64,000 nt of DNA from Actinomycetes bacterium (lineage in GTDB: Bacteria > Actinomycetota > Acidimicrobiia > IMCC26256 > PALSA-610). Below are positions 25,853 to 33,480 of this stretch, piece after piece. The position numbers were made by a program, and so were the translations under genes. The notes under the pieces are model-generated. The model was not told the origin of the DNA and did not search any database. It saw only the letters and a list, made by a program, of their open reading frames with translations. How positions within the stretch are numbered: position 1 is the first letter of the stretch; each line of letters opens with the position of its first letter. Where the stretch lies: assembly GCA_025360585.1 (NCBI GenBank), contig JANYBW010000049.1, positions 90,293 to 154,292 on the forward strand, in the 5' to 3' direction.

Positions 25853-27377
25853 TCGTTGCCTCATTTAAGAATGCGCGCTTTGGTTCGTGATATTTGACTG
25901 TCCACGGTCGGTGAACCGGGGTCTGATTTTCTGCTGGAGTTGGGCGTAGCAATGCGTTTTGTGTCGCTGCGGGTCCGGCGGTCGCCGTAAGGATTCCGGC
26001 AACGGCATGAGAGTCCCGTCGCGGTGATGCTCGGCTCTGATCGATACCAGCCGCGCTGGTTACGACGCCTTGCGTACTTGTCGGCGCGCAGGGACTTCGG
26101 GTTTGCGCGCTGCGACGGCTTTCGCTGTTGTGAGTTTGAGAAGCTCTTGGGTGACCCGTTGTATCTCGCGTTGGATCGCTGCTGGGTTCAACGTCGCGTG
26201 GATGTCGGCCATCTCGTGTTTGTGTTTCGCGGTGACGTTGGCGTGGCGTTCCGCTCGGCGGTGTGGCGTGAGTGGGCTGTCATAGGTCTTGGTGACCTTG
26301 GCGCCGTCACGAACTTTCGTTAACAGTTTTTGTTGAGCCAAGAAATAGTTCGTGATCTGTGATTGCAATGGCCAGATCTGATTCAGTAACGCGAGTTCAG
26401 TGGGCGTGTCGTAGCGGTGATAGCCAACAACGGTGCGCACGACAGCCCAGTTCTTTTGTTCAACGTGGCAACCATCATTTGAGTTCCCTGGCCGTGATCG
26501 CGTGAATCTGATCTCGCGTTGCTTGCACCAATGCAGGAGGTGATGGTTGATGAACTCCGAACCGTTATCGGAATCGATTCCGAGTATCGGAAACGGCATG
26601 ATTTCACTGATCTGTTCGAGCGCTTCGATCACCCATTTCCGTGCCTTGTTCTGCACGGAACGGTTCTCGGTCCAGCCAGTCGCGATGTCGGTGACAGTGA
26701 GTGTGTAGGCATGTTCACCCATCGCGTTGCCGCCTTCGTGGCCGACGAGATCGATCTCAACAAAACCGGGTACCGCGTCGTTCCATTGCGCCCACGTCCG
26801 GATCGGGATCGAGTCTTTCAGCAGCGAACCAGGTTTGGTATGCGAACGTCCGCGTAATCGCATTGCGGCTCGTTTAGGAGCGAGACGACGATCGATCGTT
26901 GCGGCTGACATCACAACAAGCAGCGCAGCAGTCTCATCACTGATCTTGAGTTCATCGAAACGTCGTAACGTCACGACGAGTTCGTTCATCACGGGCGCGA
27001 GGCGTTTGCCACACGGTGCGCCAAGCACCGCCCAACAGAACCGCAACGCGACGATCACCTCCAGGCCATACTTCGCTGGGCGTGGCCGGCGCGCCTTGAC
27101 GATCTTGGGACGTAACGACGCGTTGAGCGCCCGACGAGCGTGGCCCCGAGTCCAGCCCGTCGACGCGCATAACTCATCCACGATCTGGATTTTGAGGGCC
27201 CGCGAACCGTTCATATAGCGGTGTGCAGTCGTTCGTGTGACTGCTTGACGTTGGCTCAAAGTCAATCCCATCCGCTGGGATTACCGGCTACAAAACCCGA
27301 TCAGCCGGAACGCCAGCGCGCGCATTTCTCAATGAGGCAACGACCCCATCCAGGCGCGCATAATTGATGAGTCAACG
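25818..27377 (-). mobile_element. Insertion sequence with rve-type transposase (about 1.56 kb)
   Basis: The ends are inverted: left CGTTGCCTCATGTCAAATTG then CGCGC, right GCGCGCATAATTGATGAG then TCAACG. A second, internal inverted pair (GTTGCCTCATTTAAGAATGC left, GCATTTCTCAATGAGGCAAC right) lies about 30-35 bp inside, so each end has two transposase-binding-like repeats. No clear target duplication was found. The insertion cuts the integrase gene just before its stop. Confidence 0.82.
26060..27271 (-). CDS. DDE-type (rve integrase core) transposase
   Basis: 403 residues with an N-terminal HTH (TLSQRQAVTRTTAHRYMNGS) and an rve catalytic core: Asp in FVEIDLVGHEGG, Asp in LGIDSDNGSEF, Glu in HVEQKNWAVVR. 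GEHAYTLTVTDIATGWTENR and FTRSRPGNSNDG are typical of this IS transposase family. The reading frame is complete, so the element may still be active. Confidence 0.9.
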   Translation of the reverse strand: MGLTLSQRQAVTRTTAHRYMNGSRALKIQIVDELCASTGWTRGHARRALNASLRPKIVKARRPRPAKYGLEVIVALRFCWAVLGAPCGKRLAPVMNELVVTLRRFDELKISDETAALLVVMSAATIDRRLAPKRAAMRLRGRSHTKPGSLLKDSIPIRTWAQWNDAVPGFVEIDLVGHEGGNAMGEHAYTLTVTDIATGWTENRSVQNKARKWVIEALEQISEIMPFPILGIDSDNGSEFINHHLLHWCKQREIRFTRSRPGNSNDGCHVEQKNWAVVRTVVGYHRYDTPTELALLNQIWPLQSQITNYFLAQQKLLTKVRDGAKVTKTYDSPLTPHRRAERHANVTAKHKHEMADIHATLNPAAIQREIQRVTQELLKLTTAKAVAARKPEVPARRQVRKAS

Positions 27378-27441
27378 CGATGGCTTGACATGTGTGTGTG
27401 TGTGTGTGTCAACGTGTCGATGAGTTAACGCGATGGCTTGA
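27366..27441 (+). repeat. 23-bp direct repeat around a (TG)n microsatellite
   Basis: GATGAGTCAACGCGATGGCT and its near-copy GATGAGTTAACGCGATGGCT (both followed by TGA) flank about nine TG dinucleotides. The first copy overlaps the right end of the IS. The second could be a solo IS end or a remnant of the insertion target. Confidence 0.6.
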
Positions 27442-27501
27442 TACGAACCAACCAACGCGGTACTTCGATGAAACCTAAATTTGTTTTGGAGGTCTGGTAA
27501 C

Positions 27502-28233
27502 ATGAAGCGCTATTTCTTACTTGCCGTGCTGAGTGTCGGAGCAATTTTGCCAGCAATTGCTTCGCCGGCACAAGCGGCGAGCTGCTCGCAAGGTGATTTG
27601 ACCTCGGGCGGCTACACTCATACAAATGCGGGCGTCGGTTTCGGTGATGTGGGCGTCGCCGCGACAATCATCGAGCGGGATGCGAATCCATTTTGCACTC
27701 CCAATACGGGGTCGTCCAATGCGCGTTACCAGAGGATTATTCTTTCGGGTCAGAGTAACAGTGGCACGCATCCGTTTCAGTATCTCGAAATCGGCATTGG
27801 AAAGTACGCTGGCGCGCAATTGTGCGTGTATTACGCTGAATCACTCGATCTTGCTATCAACCCAATCGTCGATCACCCGCATTGCGAGATCACACTCGAC
27901 CCGAACGATAGCAGCGGCTATAATTACGCATTGTCAAGGTCGGCTGGTGCATTGACGGCCATCGTGGGTCTATTCCCGATGCACACCTATGGCATCGATC
28001 CTCAAACCGATTGGATCACTAACACGCGTGCTACCGGGTGGTCCGTCGCGGCGGGCTACCTTCAAACGAAGTGGCCAGGGACATCGGCGCTACCGACCGC
28101 CGAAGCGTTGTTGAAGGTTCAGCCAAACAACTCGACGACCTTCGTGGCACCGACGATATTTACAAAGAACGTCTATCGTGCAAGTGGAACCGTAAGCGGA
28201 ATGGCCTTTGGAGGGTTTGTTGTATATGAATAG
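27502..28233 (+). CDS. Secreted protein of unknown function
   Basis: 243 residues with a clear Sec signal peptide (MKRYFLLAVLSVGAILPAIA, cleavage after AQA). The mature part has several Cys (ASCSQGDL, NPFCTP, AQLCVYYAE, HPHCEI), is rich in Ser, Thr and Tyr, and is not recognised as any family. A strong GGAGG precedes the ATG. It overlaps the next gene by 8 bases, so the two are co-translated. Cargo of the integrated element. Confidence 0.7.
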   Translation: MKRYFLLAVLSVGAILPAIASPAQAASCSQGDLTSGGYTHTNAGVGFGDVGVAATIIERDANPFCTPNTGSSNARYQRIILSGQSNSGTHPFQYLEIGIGKYAGAQLCVYYAESLDLAINPIVDHPHCEITLDPNDSSGYNYALSRSAGALTAIVGLFPMHTYGIDPQTDWITNTRATGWSVAAGYLQTKWPGTSALPTAEALLKVQPNNSTTFVAPTIFTKNVYRASGTVSGMAFGGFVVYE

Positions 28234-28756
28234 GAAATCGTGGCTTTGGCTGGGAGCTGCGACGCTCACAGCAACATTGGGCGGCGCTCTGGCAGTAAAC
28301 GCAACATCGGCATCGACTGCCGCCACAGCTCCGCCGATCATGTCGTTGACCAGCGACTACGCAATGCCGGGTATGTATCAGCAATTTCAAGTTCCGACTG
28401 CTGCCGACGGTCACGTTGTGATCAATGCAGCCGACGCGGTGAAGGCATTACGAGACCTCCAAAGTGTATTGACCACCGAACCGGTAGTCTTTACCGCGGT
28501 GGTGAAGGGCTTGTACGGCGATCCAGTCACGGGCGCGTCCAAGGACGGTCTGGCGGTAGTTGCGATGGCCAATGGCCCATCTATGCCGATCGACATGACT
28601 CGAATTCGACAAGCAGAACTAGGCCTAGAGTCCAAGATAACCCCTGCGACCAACCTCCCGCCGCGGACCTATATGGTGATTGTTGACCCCACGACGGGAC
28701 GCATGTTACAATCGAGCTCCGCTCTGCCTCAGGCAGTTCCACCGCAGCTCGGTTGA
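28226..28756 (+). CDS. Secreted protein of unknown function, coupled to the upstream gene
   Basis: 176 residues from ATG 28226, with signal peptide MNRKSWLWLGAATLTATLGG followed by ALAVNATSA. The mature region includes AADAVKALRDLQSVLTTEP, GLYGDPVTGASKDG and a C-terminal TYMVIVDPTTGRML. No family recognised. The GGAGGG ribosome-binding site lies inside the 3' end of the preceding gene. A 36-bp palindrome follows 25 bases after the stop. Confidence 0.65.
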   Translation: MNRKSWLWLGAATLTATLGGALAVNATSASTAATAPPIMSLTSDYAMPGMYQQFQVPTAADGHVVINAADAVKALRDLQSVLTTEPVVFTAVVKGLYGDPVTGASKDGLAVVAMANGPSMPIDMTRIRQAELGLESKITPATNLPPRTYMVIVDPTTGRMLQSSSALPQAVPPQLG

Positions 28757-28781
28757 GAACTGCCAAGAGTCCCGGGCCTGT

Positions 28782-28817
28782 TCGCGCTCGACCAAGCGAT
28801 CGCTTGGTCGAGCGCGA
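28782..28817. terminator. 36-bp perfect palindrome, possible terminator
   Basis: TCGCGCTCGACCAAGCGA is followed immediately by its exact reverse complement, with no loop. It sits just after the secreted-protein pair, where a terminator is expected, but no T-run follows. It could also be a protein-binding site. Confidence 0.5.
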
Positions 28818-28845
28818 TTGGCTGAGCCTGCCATTTGTACCTGTG

Positions 28846-28965
28846 TCAAGCTGCGAGTGACGGTGCGTTGGGTAGGTCGTTGAGGAGAGTTCGCAAGGCG
28901 ATGTCTGCGAGTCGACGTTTGAGGTCGCGAAATGCTTCGGCGCTTTGGTTTCGGCCGCCCACGAA
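28846..28965 (-). pseudogene. IS110-family transposase C-terminal remnant
   Basis: A 39-codon frame between stops reads RNQSAEAFRDLKRRLADIAL followed by RTLLND, which resembles the end of IS110-type transposases (GK.r.EAlR.LKRrL.d.vyr.Ll). No catalytic part remains. Short, so tentative. Confidence 0.4.
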
Positions 28966-29294
28966 TCAGTAGCTCGCTGGAAACGGCTGACCAGCACCTG
29001 ACAGCGTGCAGTGTGCCCTGCACTCGCAACCCCGGCTTCGACGGGTACTTGACCGCACTCCCCGTAGAAATCTGGGCAGAGGTTGTTGGTGGCGAGATGG
29101 GAGAGTGCTCGGGCGTCGTGGACGAGCGGCTACGCGATGTGAACTGGCGCCGCGTGAAGGATCATCTCGGGTTGGGTCGTGGCGTTCCTCGACGCCGCGG
29201 CGACCGCTCGATGGGTAACTGAGGGCAGTTTGGATTGCGCTGGGTTGGGTTGACTTTTGATGCGCGAGAACCTGTGTCGCTGTGTCGTAGCATC
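28966..29294. other. Stretch without recognised gene
   Basis: Short frames are open on both strands but none has a recognisable motif, start context or partner. It lies between the transposase remnant and the 129-bp direct repeat, and is probably element debris. Confidence 0.5.
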
Positions 29295-29423
29295 CAACAT
29301 TTCATCCAACACTCGCAATGGCACTGGGTGGAAATCGACTGACTGAACGGACGCGAGTTCGGAATAAGTGCAGTTCAACGGATTCCGTGAGAGGTGGTGC
29401 ACGCGATTGTTCTGATTCATAAT
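29295..29423 (+). repeat. 129-bp direct repeat, copy A, ending in CATAAT
   Basis: It aligns without gaps to copy B at 30289-30417, with roughly three quarters of positions identical. Both end in a TCATAAT core. Here the core continues into a tRNA-Met 3' half, so this is an element end joined to a tRNA gene: an attachment site. Confidence 0.75.
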
Positions 29424-29458
29424 CCTTCGGTCGCAGGTTCGAACCCTGCCGGGCCCAC
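29411..29458 (+). tRNA. tRNA-Met (CAT) 3'-half remnant, attachment-site fragment
   Basis: It contains anticodon-loop sequence TTCATAA with anticodon CAT, a perfect five-pair T arm (GCAGG-TTCGAAC-CCTGC) and the acceptor strand GGGCCCAC. The 5' half (acceptor partner and D arm) is missing; the upstream sequence is the 129-bp repeat instead. Not a functional tRNA. It is the kind of 3' fragment left by integration into a tRNA gene. Confidence 0.75.
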
Positions 29459-29574
29459 TTGTTGGATTGCCTTCGCTGCGCTTCGGTGGCGAGGAGCACG
29501 CCACGCCAGTCTCTCGTTCCTCGCTCGTGCGATGGCTTGACTCCCGCATGTTGAATTGCCTCGCTGCGTTGGTG

Positions 29575-29811
29575 TTAGGCGACCGCCGAATGCGCTTCGT
29601 CGAACAACACTTCGACAGTGATGATCTCGCTCGTTTCATTGAAGCCGACGATACGGGCCCGCACCGGGTCTTGCTCGTCGTCGCCGAGTAGCACGATGCT
29701 GCCATAGGTGATTTCGAGATCCGGCCGCGCCCACGACCGCAGCACCTCGGCGTGATTGTCGCCATCGATCTCGTTTGGGTCGTACCAGATGTCGTACGTC
29801 GTGTGGTCCAT
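29575..29811 (-). CDS. Small acidic protein, second gene of an unknown pair
   Basis: 78 residues, MDHTTYDIWYDPNEIDGDNH, then SWARPDLEITYGSIVLLGDD and a C-terminal VEVLFDEAHSAVA. Acidic, single-domain, no signal or membrane segment, no recognised family. It begins 11 bases after the upstream gene ends, so they are an operon. Framed with its partner by the 129-bp repeats. A toxin-antitoxin or similar two-gene cargo is possible but no motif supports it. Confidence 0.6.
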   Translation of the reverse strand: MDHTTYDIWYDPNEIDGDNHAEVLRSWARPDLEITYGSIVLLGDDEQDPVRARIVGFNETSEIITVEVLFDEAHSAVA

Positions 29812-29822
29812 CGTTTTCGAGT

Positions 29823-30224
29823 TTATCGCTTGCGGGTTCGGACGAATCCCGGGTTATCGAATGGCGGGCTGAAGACCGAACGGAGTCGATCCAATGTGGA
29901 CGATTCGGTATCTGCCAGCACAATTGTCCAATGCAAGTCACCTGCTGTGTCCAGTACCGGGAATCCCGCGTGTCTCAAGTCTTCGCCGAATGCAGTCCGG
30001 ATTCTGAGGCGCGACGCGATTCCTTGGTTCCGCTTGCTGAGCTCTTCAATGCTGCCGTTTGGTGCTTCGAAGACACTGATTCCGTCGAAGCCCCATTTCG
30101 CTCGGGTGAGCTGACACGCTTTGCGAACGAGCGCGTCATCCAGCGCGTGTTCGCCACCGCGCACGACGAGAAGTGGAGAAGCAGTCGACGCCCCGCGCAA
30201 CTGAATCGGTTCGGGAATATCCAT
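29823..30224 (-). CDS. Hypothetical protein, first gene of an unknown pair
   Basis: 133 residues: LRGASTASPLLVVRGGEHAL, then DDALVRKACQLTRAKWGFDG and ISVFEAP, a central LRIRTAFGEDLRHAGFPVL and a LHWTIVLADTESSTLDRLRS segment. The codon usage and unbroken frame look like a real gene. No recognised family. It forms an operon with the downstream 78-residue gene. Confidence 0.6.
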   Translation of the reverse strand: MDIPEPIQLRGASTASPLLVVRGGEHALDDALVRKACQLTRAKWGFDGISVFEAPNGSIEELSKRNQGIASRLRIRTAFGEDLRHAGFPVLDTAGDLHWTIVLADTESSTLDRLRSVFSPPFDNPGFVRTRKR

Positions 30225-30288
30225 CGTTTCAAACGTACCCGGCGCCTCGGGTCACCCTCGGCAAGGCGCTGCAACTCGCAAATCGATG

Positions 30289-30417
30289 CAACATTTCATC
30301 CAACATTCTGAGTGGTACTGCATGGAAATTGACGGTGTGAATGGACGCGAGTGCGGAATAGGTGCTGTTCAACGGATTGCGTGACAGCTTGTGCACGTGA
30401 TGGTTTTGACTCATAAT
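30289..30417 (+). repeat. 129-bp direct repeat, copy B, ending in CATAAT
   Basis: Gapless partner of copy A. After the TCATAAT core the sequence is not tRNA, so the same element end is joined to a non-tRNA site here, as in a secondary integration. Confidence 0.75.
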
Positions 30418-30459
30418 TGCTTGGGAGCGTTTCTCAAATGCTTGGCGCATGCAACTGCA

Positions 30460-30585
30460 AAGTGTCCCTATTTGTCCCTAACAACTCGTCGTCACGGCAT
30501 GGAATCAATGCTTCTGACGACGTTGGCGGACGCGAAGTTGCAGGTCACGGCATTGCATGGCATGAGGCGGACGTTGGTGGCACAG
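30460..30585 (+). repeat. Conserved right end of element 1 (next to attR1)
   Basis: It is strongly similar to 34407-34532 for its whole length. It starts with two GTCCCTA heptamers 10 bp apart and contains GACGTTGGCGGACGCG and GGACGTTGGTGGCACAGC. This arrangement suggests integrase arm-type binding sites beside the core. Confidence 0.65.
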
Positions 30586-30680
30586 CTACACAATTTTCGA
30601 GGGCACGTCCGAGATCCAACGCCTGGTCATCGCCCGCGCCATCTCTGGCCTGCAAATTCCCTGATTTTGTCGCGGCAAGA
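30586..30680 (+). repeat. attR1: second copy of the acyl-CoA dehydrogenase 3' end
   Basis: 91 of 95 bases match attL. In the dehydrogenase frame it still reads YTIFEGTSEIQRLVIARAIS and then GLQIP and TGA, with one residue change (His to Gln). Two more GTCCCTA heptamers, 11 bp apart, lie just beyond it at 30699 and 30710, as expected for the left end of a second element. Confidence 0.82.
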
Positions 30681-31286
30681 ATCGACAAATTTGGGTTTGT
30701 CCCTACTCTGTCCCTACACCCAGTAACGGAATCTGCGAGTGGTACGTCATGTCGTCGCGTTTCCGAGGCGGGGTCATCCAGGCGCTGTTGGTCAACATTT
30801 TGTCAACGCACCACGTCTCTAACCGTCGTCTAACCGTATGGAATAACTGGCAGCTGCTTGACGGCCGACCGTTTGTGACCTGGCTAAGTGGACGAAAACT
30901 ACTGTAAATATTGATCGAATTGCATTCGCATCATGCGTGTGCTGTCACTCTTGAGTGTGAATGGGAACCGCCGACGCGGAACGAGCCGGTCGACAAAACT
31001 GAAATCGGCCTGCGCGTGTTATGTGCCGGTCGAACGGCCGGATCGGAAACAAAATCTTCGAAACCGCCAAGAAATCTGATCATGGGTTTTGACGGTTCCG
31101 GCCGACTGCCGGTACCGTGCCCGAAAGGTTCCAGCTATCCCAGGGAGCCGCAAATCGTGGTGGGTGAGGTCACGGCCAGGGACGATGCGGTCTTGGGTGA
31201 CGTTTCGGGTGTGGTTCAGGGTGTGGTTACCGGCCGGCACCACACTCAAGCAAAAAGCAAGGTGAGGGGCCCCGATCCGCGAGTGT
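30681..31286. other. Left part of element 2, no gene recognised
   Basis: After the two GTCCCTA boxes there are several short frames, the longest about 128 codons on the plus strand, none with recognisable domains. Toward 31280 the sequence becomes AT-rich and leads into the promoter of the AlbA_2 gene. Confidence 0.5.
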
Positions 31287-31313
31287 GTTATATTTAATTC
31301 ATTAAAATATAAC
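31287..31313. promoter_or_regulatory. AT-rich palindromic operator/promoter of the AlbA_2 gene
   Basis: GTTATATTT and AAATATAAC form perfect 9-bp arms around AATTCATTA, 19 bases before the gene start. It is by far the most AT-rich patch nearby. The protein it precedes has a DNA-binding-type C-terminus, so autoregulation is plausible. Confidence 0.55.
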
Positions 31314-31332
31314 TACTTGGGGATGTTGGCTG

Positions 31333-33075
31333 ATGACTTATAGTTTTCTTGGTCCTGATCCACTTGAAGTGCAGCTGGAACGCGTCTTGGAGCAGCTCGC
31401 TGGTGGCTTCGCACCGCGCGATGTTGAGACCGCGCTCGTCGACGTGAAAGAAGAACCAGGACGGCGGTCCGCGTCCGGCGCGATCCTGGCCGGCTCTGCA
31501 GAGAACGAACCTGCAGCCGCGTACCTGGCTGGTGAGATGGCATGCTTCGCGAATACCCCGCGCGGCGGGGCAGTGATCGTCGGGATCGCCGACAATGGCG
31601 ACCGTATCGGTACTGCACTTGACGGCGAGTGGCTGCGGCATCGGATCTGGCAGCTCACCGAACAGAAACTGACTGTCACCGTGCGGACGGTCGAACTCGA
31701 CGCGACGCGCCTGCTGGTCGTTACGACGCACGAAGCGATCGAACCGATTCGTTATGCAGGGAAACTGAAATGGCGCGTAGCTGACAATTGTGTCGAGGTC
31801 GATGCGACAACTTGGCACACAGGCCGAATCGGCCGTACTGGTATCGACTGGTCCGCCCAACAATCCGGCCATGCGATTACCGACGCGAACCCAGTCGCAA
31901 TCGAGATCGCCCGCCGGTATCTGCAAGCCGCGGGTGATGAAGCATCAATCGATCTCGCGGCCGCGAACGATCACGATCTATTGCGGCGGCTCAACGTCGT
32001 CGATGGTGCCGGGATGTTGACGAACGCAGGGTCGTTGCTGTTTGTCGGAACTCCCGACGCCGGCGTCGACTACATCCGCCGCGACATTCCCGGCGGCGAC
32101 AGCACGAACCGCCTCCGTAGTAATCGGCCACTCATCGAACAAGTCACAGACGTCGACAAAGCAAGCCAATCAGCGAATCGTCTCGTGCACATCCCGGAAG
32201 GCTTCGCGCACGGCCAGCTCCGCGCTATCCCAGGCCGCGCGGTTCGCGAAGCGATCGTGAATGGCGTCGTGCACCGCGATTGGCTCTCAGCCCAACCGAC
32301 CGTCATCGAACACGTTGGCGACACACTCACCGTGACATCACCCGGCGGGTTCATTGGTGGCGTCGGACCATCGAACATCATCACGCACCCAGCAGTCCCG
32401 CGTTACCGCAGCCTCGCAGAGGCGATGGCAACCCTGCGGCTTGCGGAACGTGAAGGCATCGGTATCGATCGCATCGTGCACGACATGCTCGCTCTCGGAC
32501 ATCCACAACCAGAAATCTCCGAACTCGCCGGCCCATACGTGCGCCTCACGCTCATCGGAGGTGAACCCGACACTGAGATCATCGAGTTCTTGAACTTGAT
32601 CGACCCGTCATCCACTGCGTCGAACGTCGACGCGTTGCTACTTATCGATCATCTCATACACAATGGTTGGGTAGATGCTGGTGGCGCGGGTCCGATCCTG
32701 CAACGCAGTGACCCTGAGGCCAACACGGCGATCCAGCGACTTTCCGTGGCCGCGATCGACGGCTTGCCGATCATGGCTCCGATCAAAGGCGTTCCCGCTG
32801 ACACGTCACCCGCTTACCGATTCAGCGACGCTGCCATCGCGAAACTTGCGGGCCGCCTGGTCCACCGCAAAGACCCCGGTTTGCGAACGGCGCTGATCAT
32901 GCGATGGGCACGCGCCCGCGGTCGCGTATCCAGCACGGAAGTGAGCGACCTCACCGGGCTCAGCATCCCTTACGCCGGAATCACCCTCGCCAACCTCGAA
33001 GAAGACGGCCAGCTCCTAGCGAGCCGACCAAATCGCCGAGGTCGCGGCTACTTCTATTTTCCGACGCAAAGCTGA
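31333..33075 (+). CDS. Schlafen/AlbA_2-domain ATP-binding protein (RecG-like C-terminus)
   Basis: 580 residues. The N-terminal AlbA_2/Schlafen-type domain has TALVDVKEEPGRRSASG, YLAGEMACFANTPRGGAVIV then GIADNGD, and KLKWRVADNCVEVDATTWH. A middle ATP-binding region of the COG2865 type contains PGRAVREAIVNGVVHRDW and PGGFIGGVGPSN. The C-terminus is winged-helix-like (ARGRVSSTEVSDLTGLSIPY). Such proteins are regulators or nucleic-acid enzymes and are often carried on mobile elements, sometimes with defence roles. Single gene behind a palindromic AT-rich promoter; main cargo of element 2. Confidence 0.75.
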   Translation: MTYSFLGPDPLEVQLERVLEQLAGGFAPRDVETALVDVKEEPGRRSASGAILAGSAENEPAAAYLAGEMACFANTPRGGAVIVGIADNGDRIGTALDGEWLRHRIWQLTEQKLTVTVRTVELDATRLLVVTTHEAIEPIRYAGKLKWRVADNCVEVDATTWHTGRIGRTGIDWSAQQSGHAITDANPVAIEIARRYLQAAGDEASIDLAAANDHDLLRRLNVVDGAGMLTNAGSLLFVGTPDAGVDYIRRDIPGGDSTNRLRSNRPLIEQVTDVDKASQSANRLVHIPEGFAHGQLRAIPGRAVREAIVNGVVHRDWLSAQPTVIEHVGDTLTVTSPGGFIGGVGPSNIITHPAVPRYRSLAEAMATLRLAEREGIGIDRIVHDMLALGHPQPEISELAGPYVRLTLIGGEPDTEIIEFLNLIDPSSTASNVDALLLIDHLIHNGWVDAGGAGPILQRSDPEANTAIQRLSVAAIDGLPIMAPIKGVPADTSPAYRFSDAAIAKLAGRLVHRKDPGLRTALIMRWARARGRVSSTEVSDLTGLSIPYAGITLANLEEDGQLLASRPNRRGRGYFYFPTQS

Positions 33076-33144
33076 TCGGCTGCCGAGACCTCCCGAGGCC
33101 TACCGGGCGTTCATTGCAAACGTTTCGGGGCGCTGCGGCGTGTA

Positions 33145-33480
33145 TTGGTAGCGCAATCTTGGTCCAAGGTCTCTGCTTACGATGATCCTGCTGCCTGGGT
33201 GCGACGCGTCGCAGTGCATCGGATGCTCGATGAGCGCCGTTCGAATCGACGCCGTGCCGCAGCGTTGATTCGATTGCGCTCGCCCGAAACTGTGGCACCA
33301 CTGGATGATCGACGCCTTGACATCGATCGAGCTATCGACGGATTACCGTTGCAGCAGCGCGTCGCGTCGAGCTTGTTTTATCTCGGTGGTTTCACCTCGG
33401 CCGAGGTGGGCGAGGCCATGGTTCGCCCGTTCGGATCAAAGTCGCGGCGCCGGATCGCACGACCGCAACCACGATCGTTC
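33145..33480 (+). pseudogene. Broken ECF RNA polymerase sigma factor
   Basis: The frame contains WSKVSAYDDPAAWVRRVAVH then RMLDERRSNRRRAAAL and IDGLPLQQRVASSLFYLGGF then TSAEVGEAM, which are region 2.4 and early region 4 of ECF sigma factors (SigE/Sig25-like). The N-terminal region 2 is missing, and after GEAM the helix-turn-helix that should follow is lost to a frame change. Not functional as it stands. Confidence 0.65.

Noticed and set aside
27391..27409. (TG)n run as Z-DNA or a phase-variation switch
   Set aside because: It lies between the IS end and a promoter, outside any coding frame and with no evidence of variable length in a single sequence.
28932..29222. Plus-strand 96-codon frame
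   Set aside because: Overlaps the antisense IS110-like remnant and has no motif or ribosome-binding site.
29340..29458. Intact tRNA-Met gene
   Set aside because: Only the anticodon loop, T arm and 3' acceptor are present; there is no matching 5' acceptor or D arm upstream.
29302..29499. Minus-strand frame reading WARQGSNLRPKDYES
   Set aside because: This is the well-known spurious translation across a tRNA 3' half; it confirms the tRNA fragment, not a protein.
30229..30450. Minus-strand frame conserved between the two 129-bp repeats
   Set aside because: The frame is open in both copies because they align without gaps, but residue changes are not conservative and the segment ends in tRNA-derived sequence.
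30391..30726. Plus-strand frame across attR1 as an independent gene
   Set aside because: It has no domain, and half of it is the dehydrogenase 3' end read in another frame; kept only as a hypothesis for the excised circle.
31019..31249. Minus-strand 76-codon frame in the left part of element 2
   Set aside because: No motif, start context or conservation clue.
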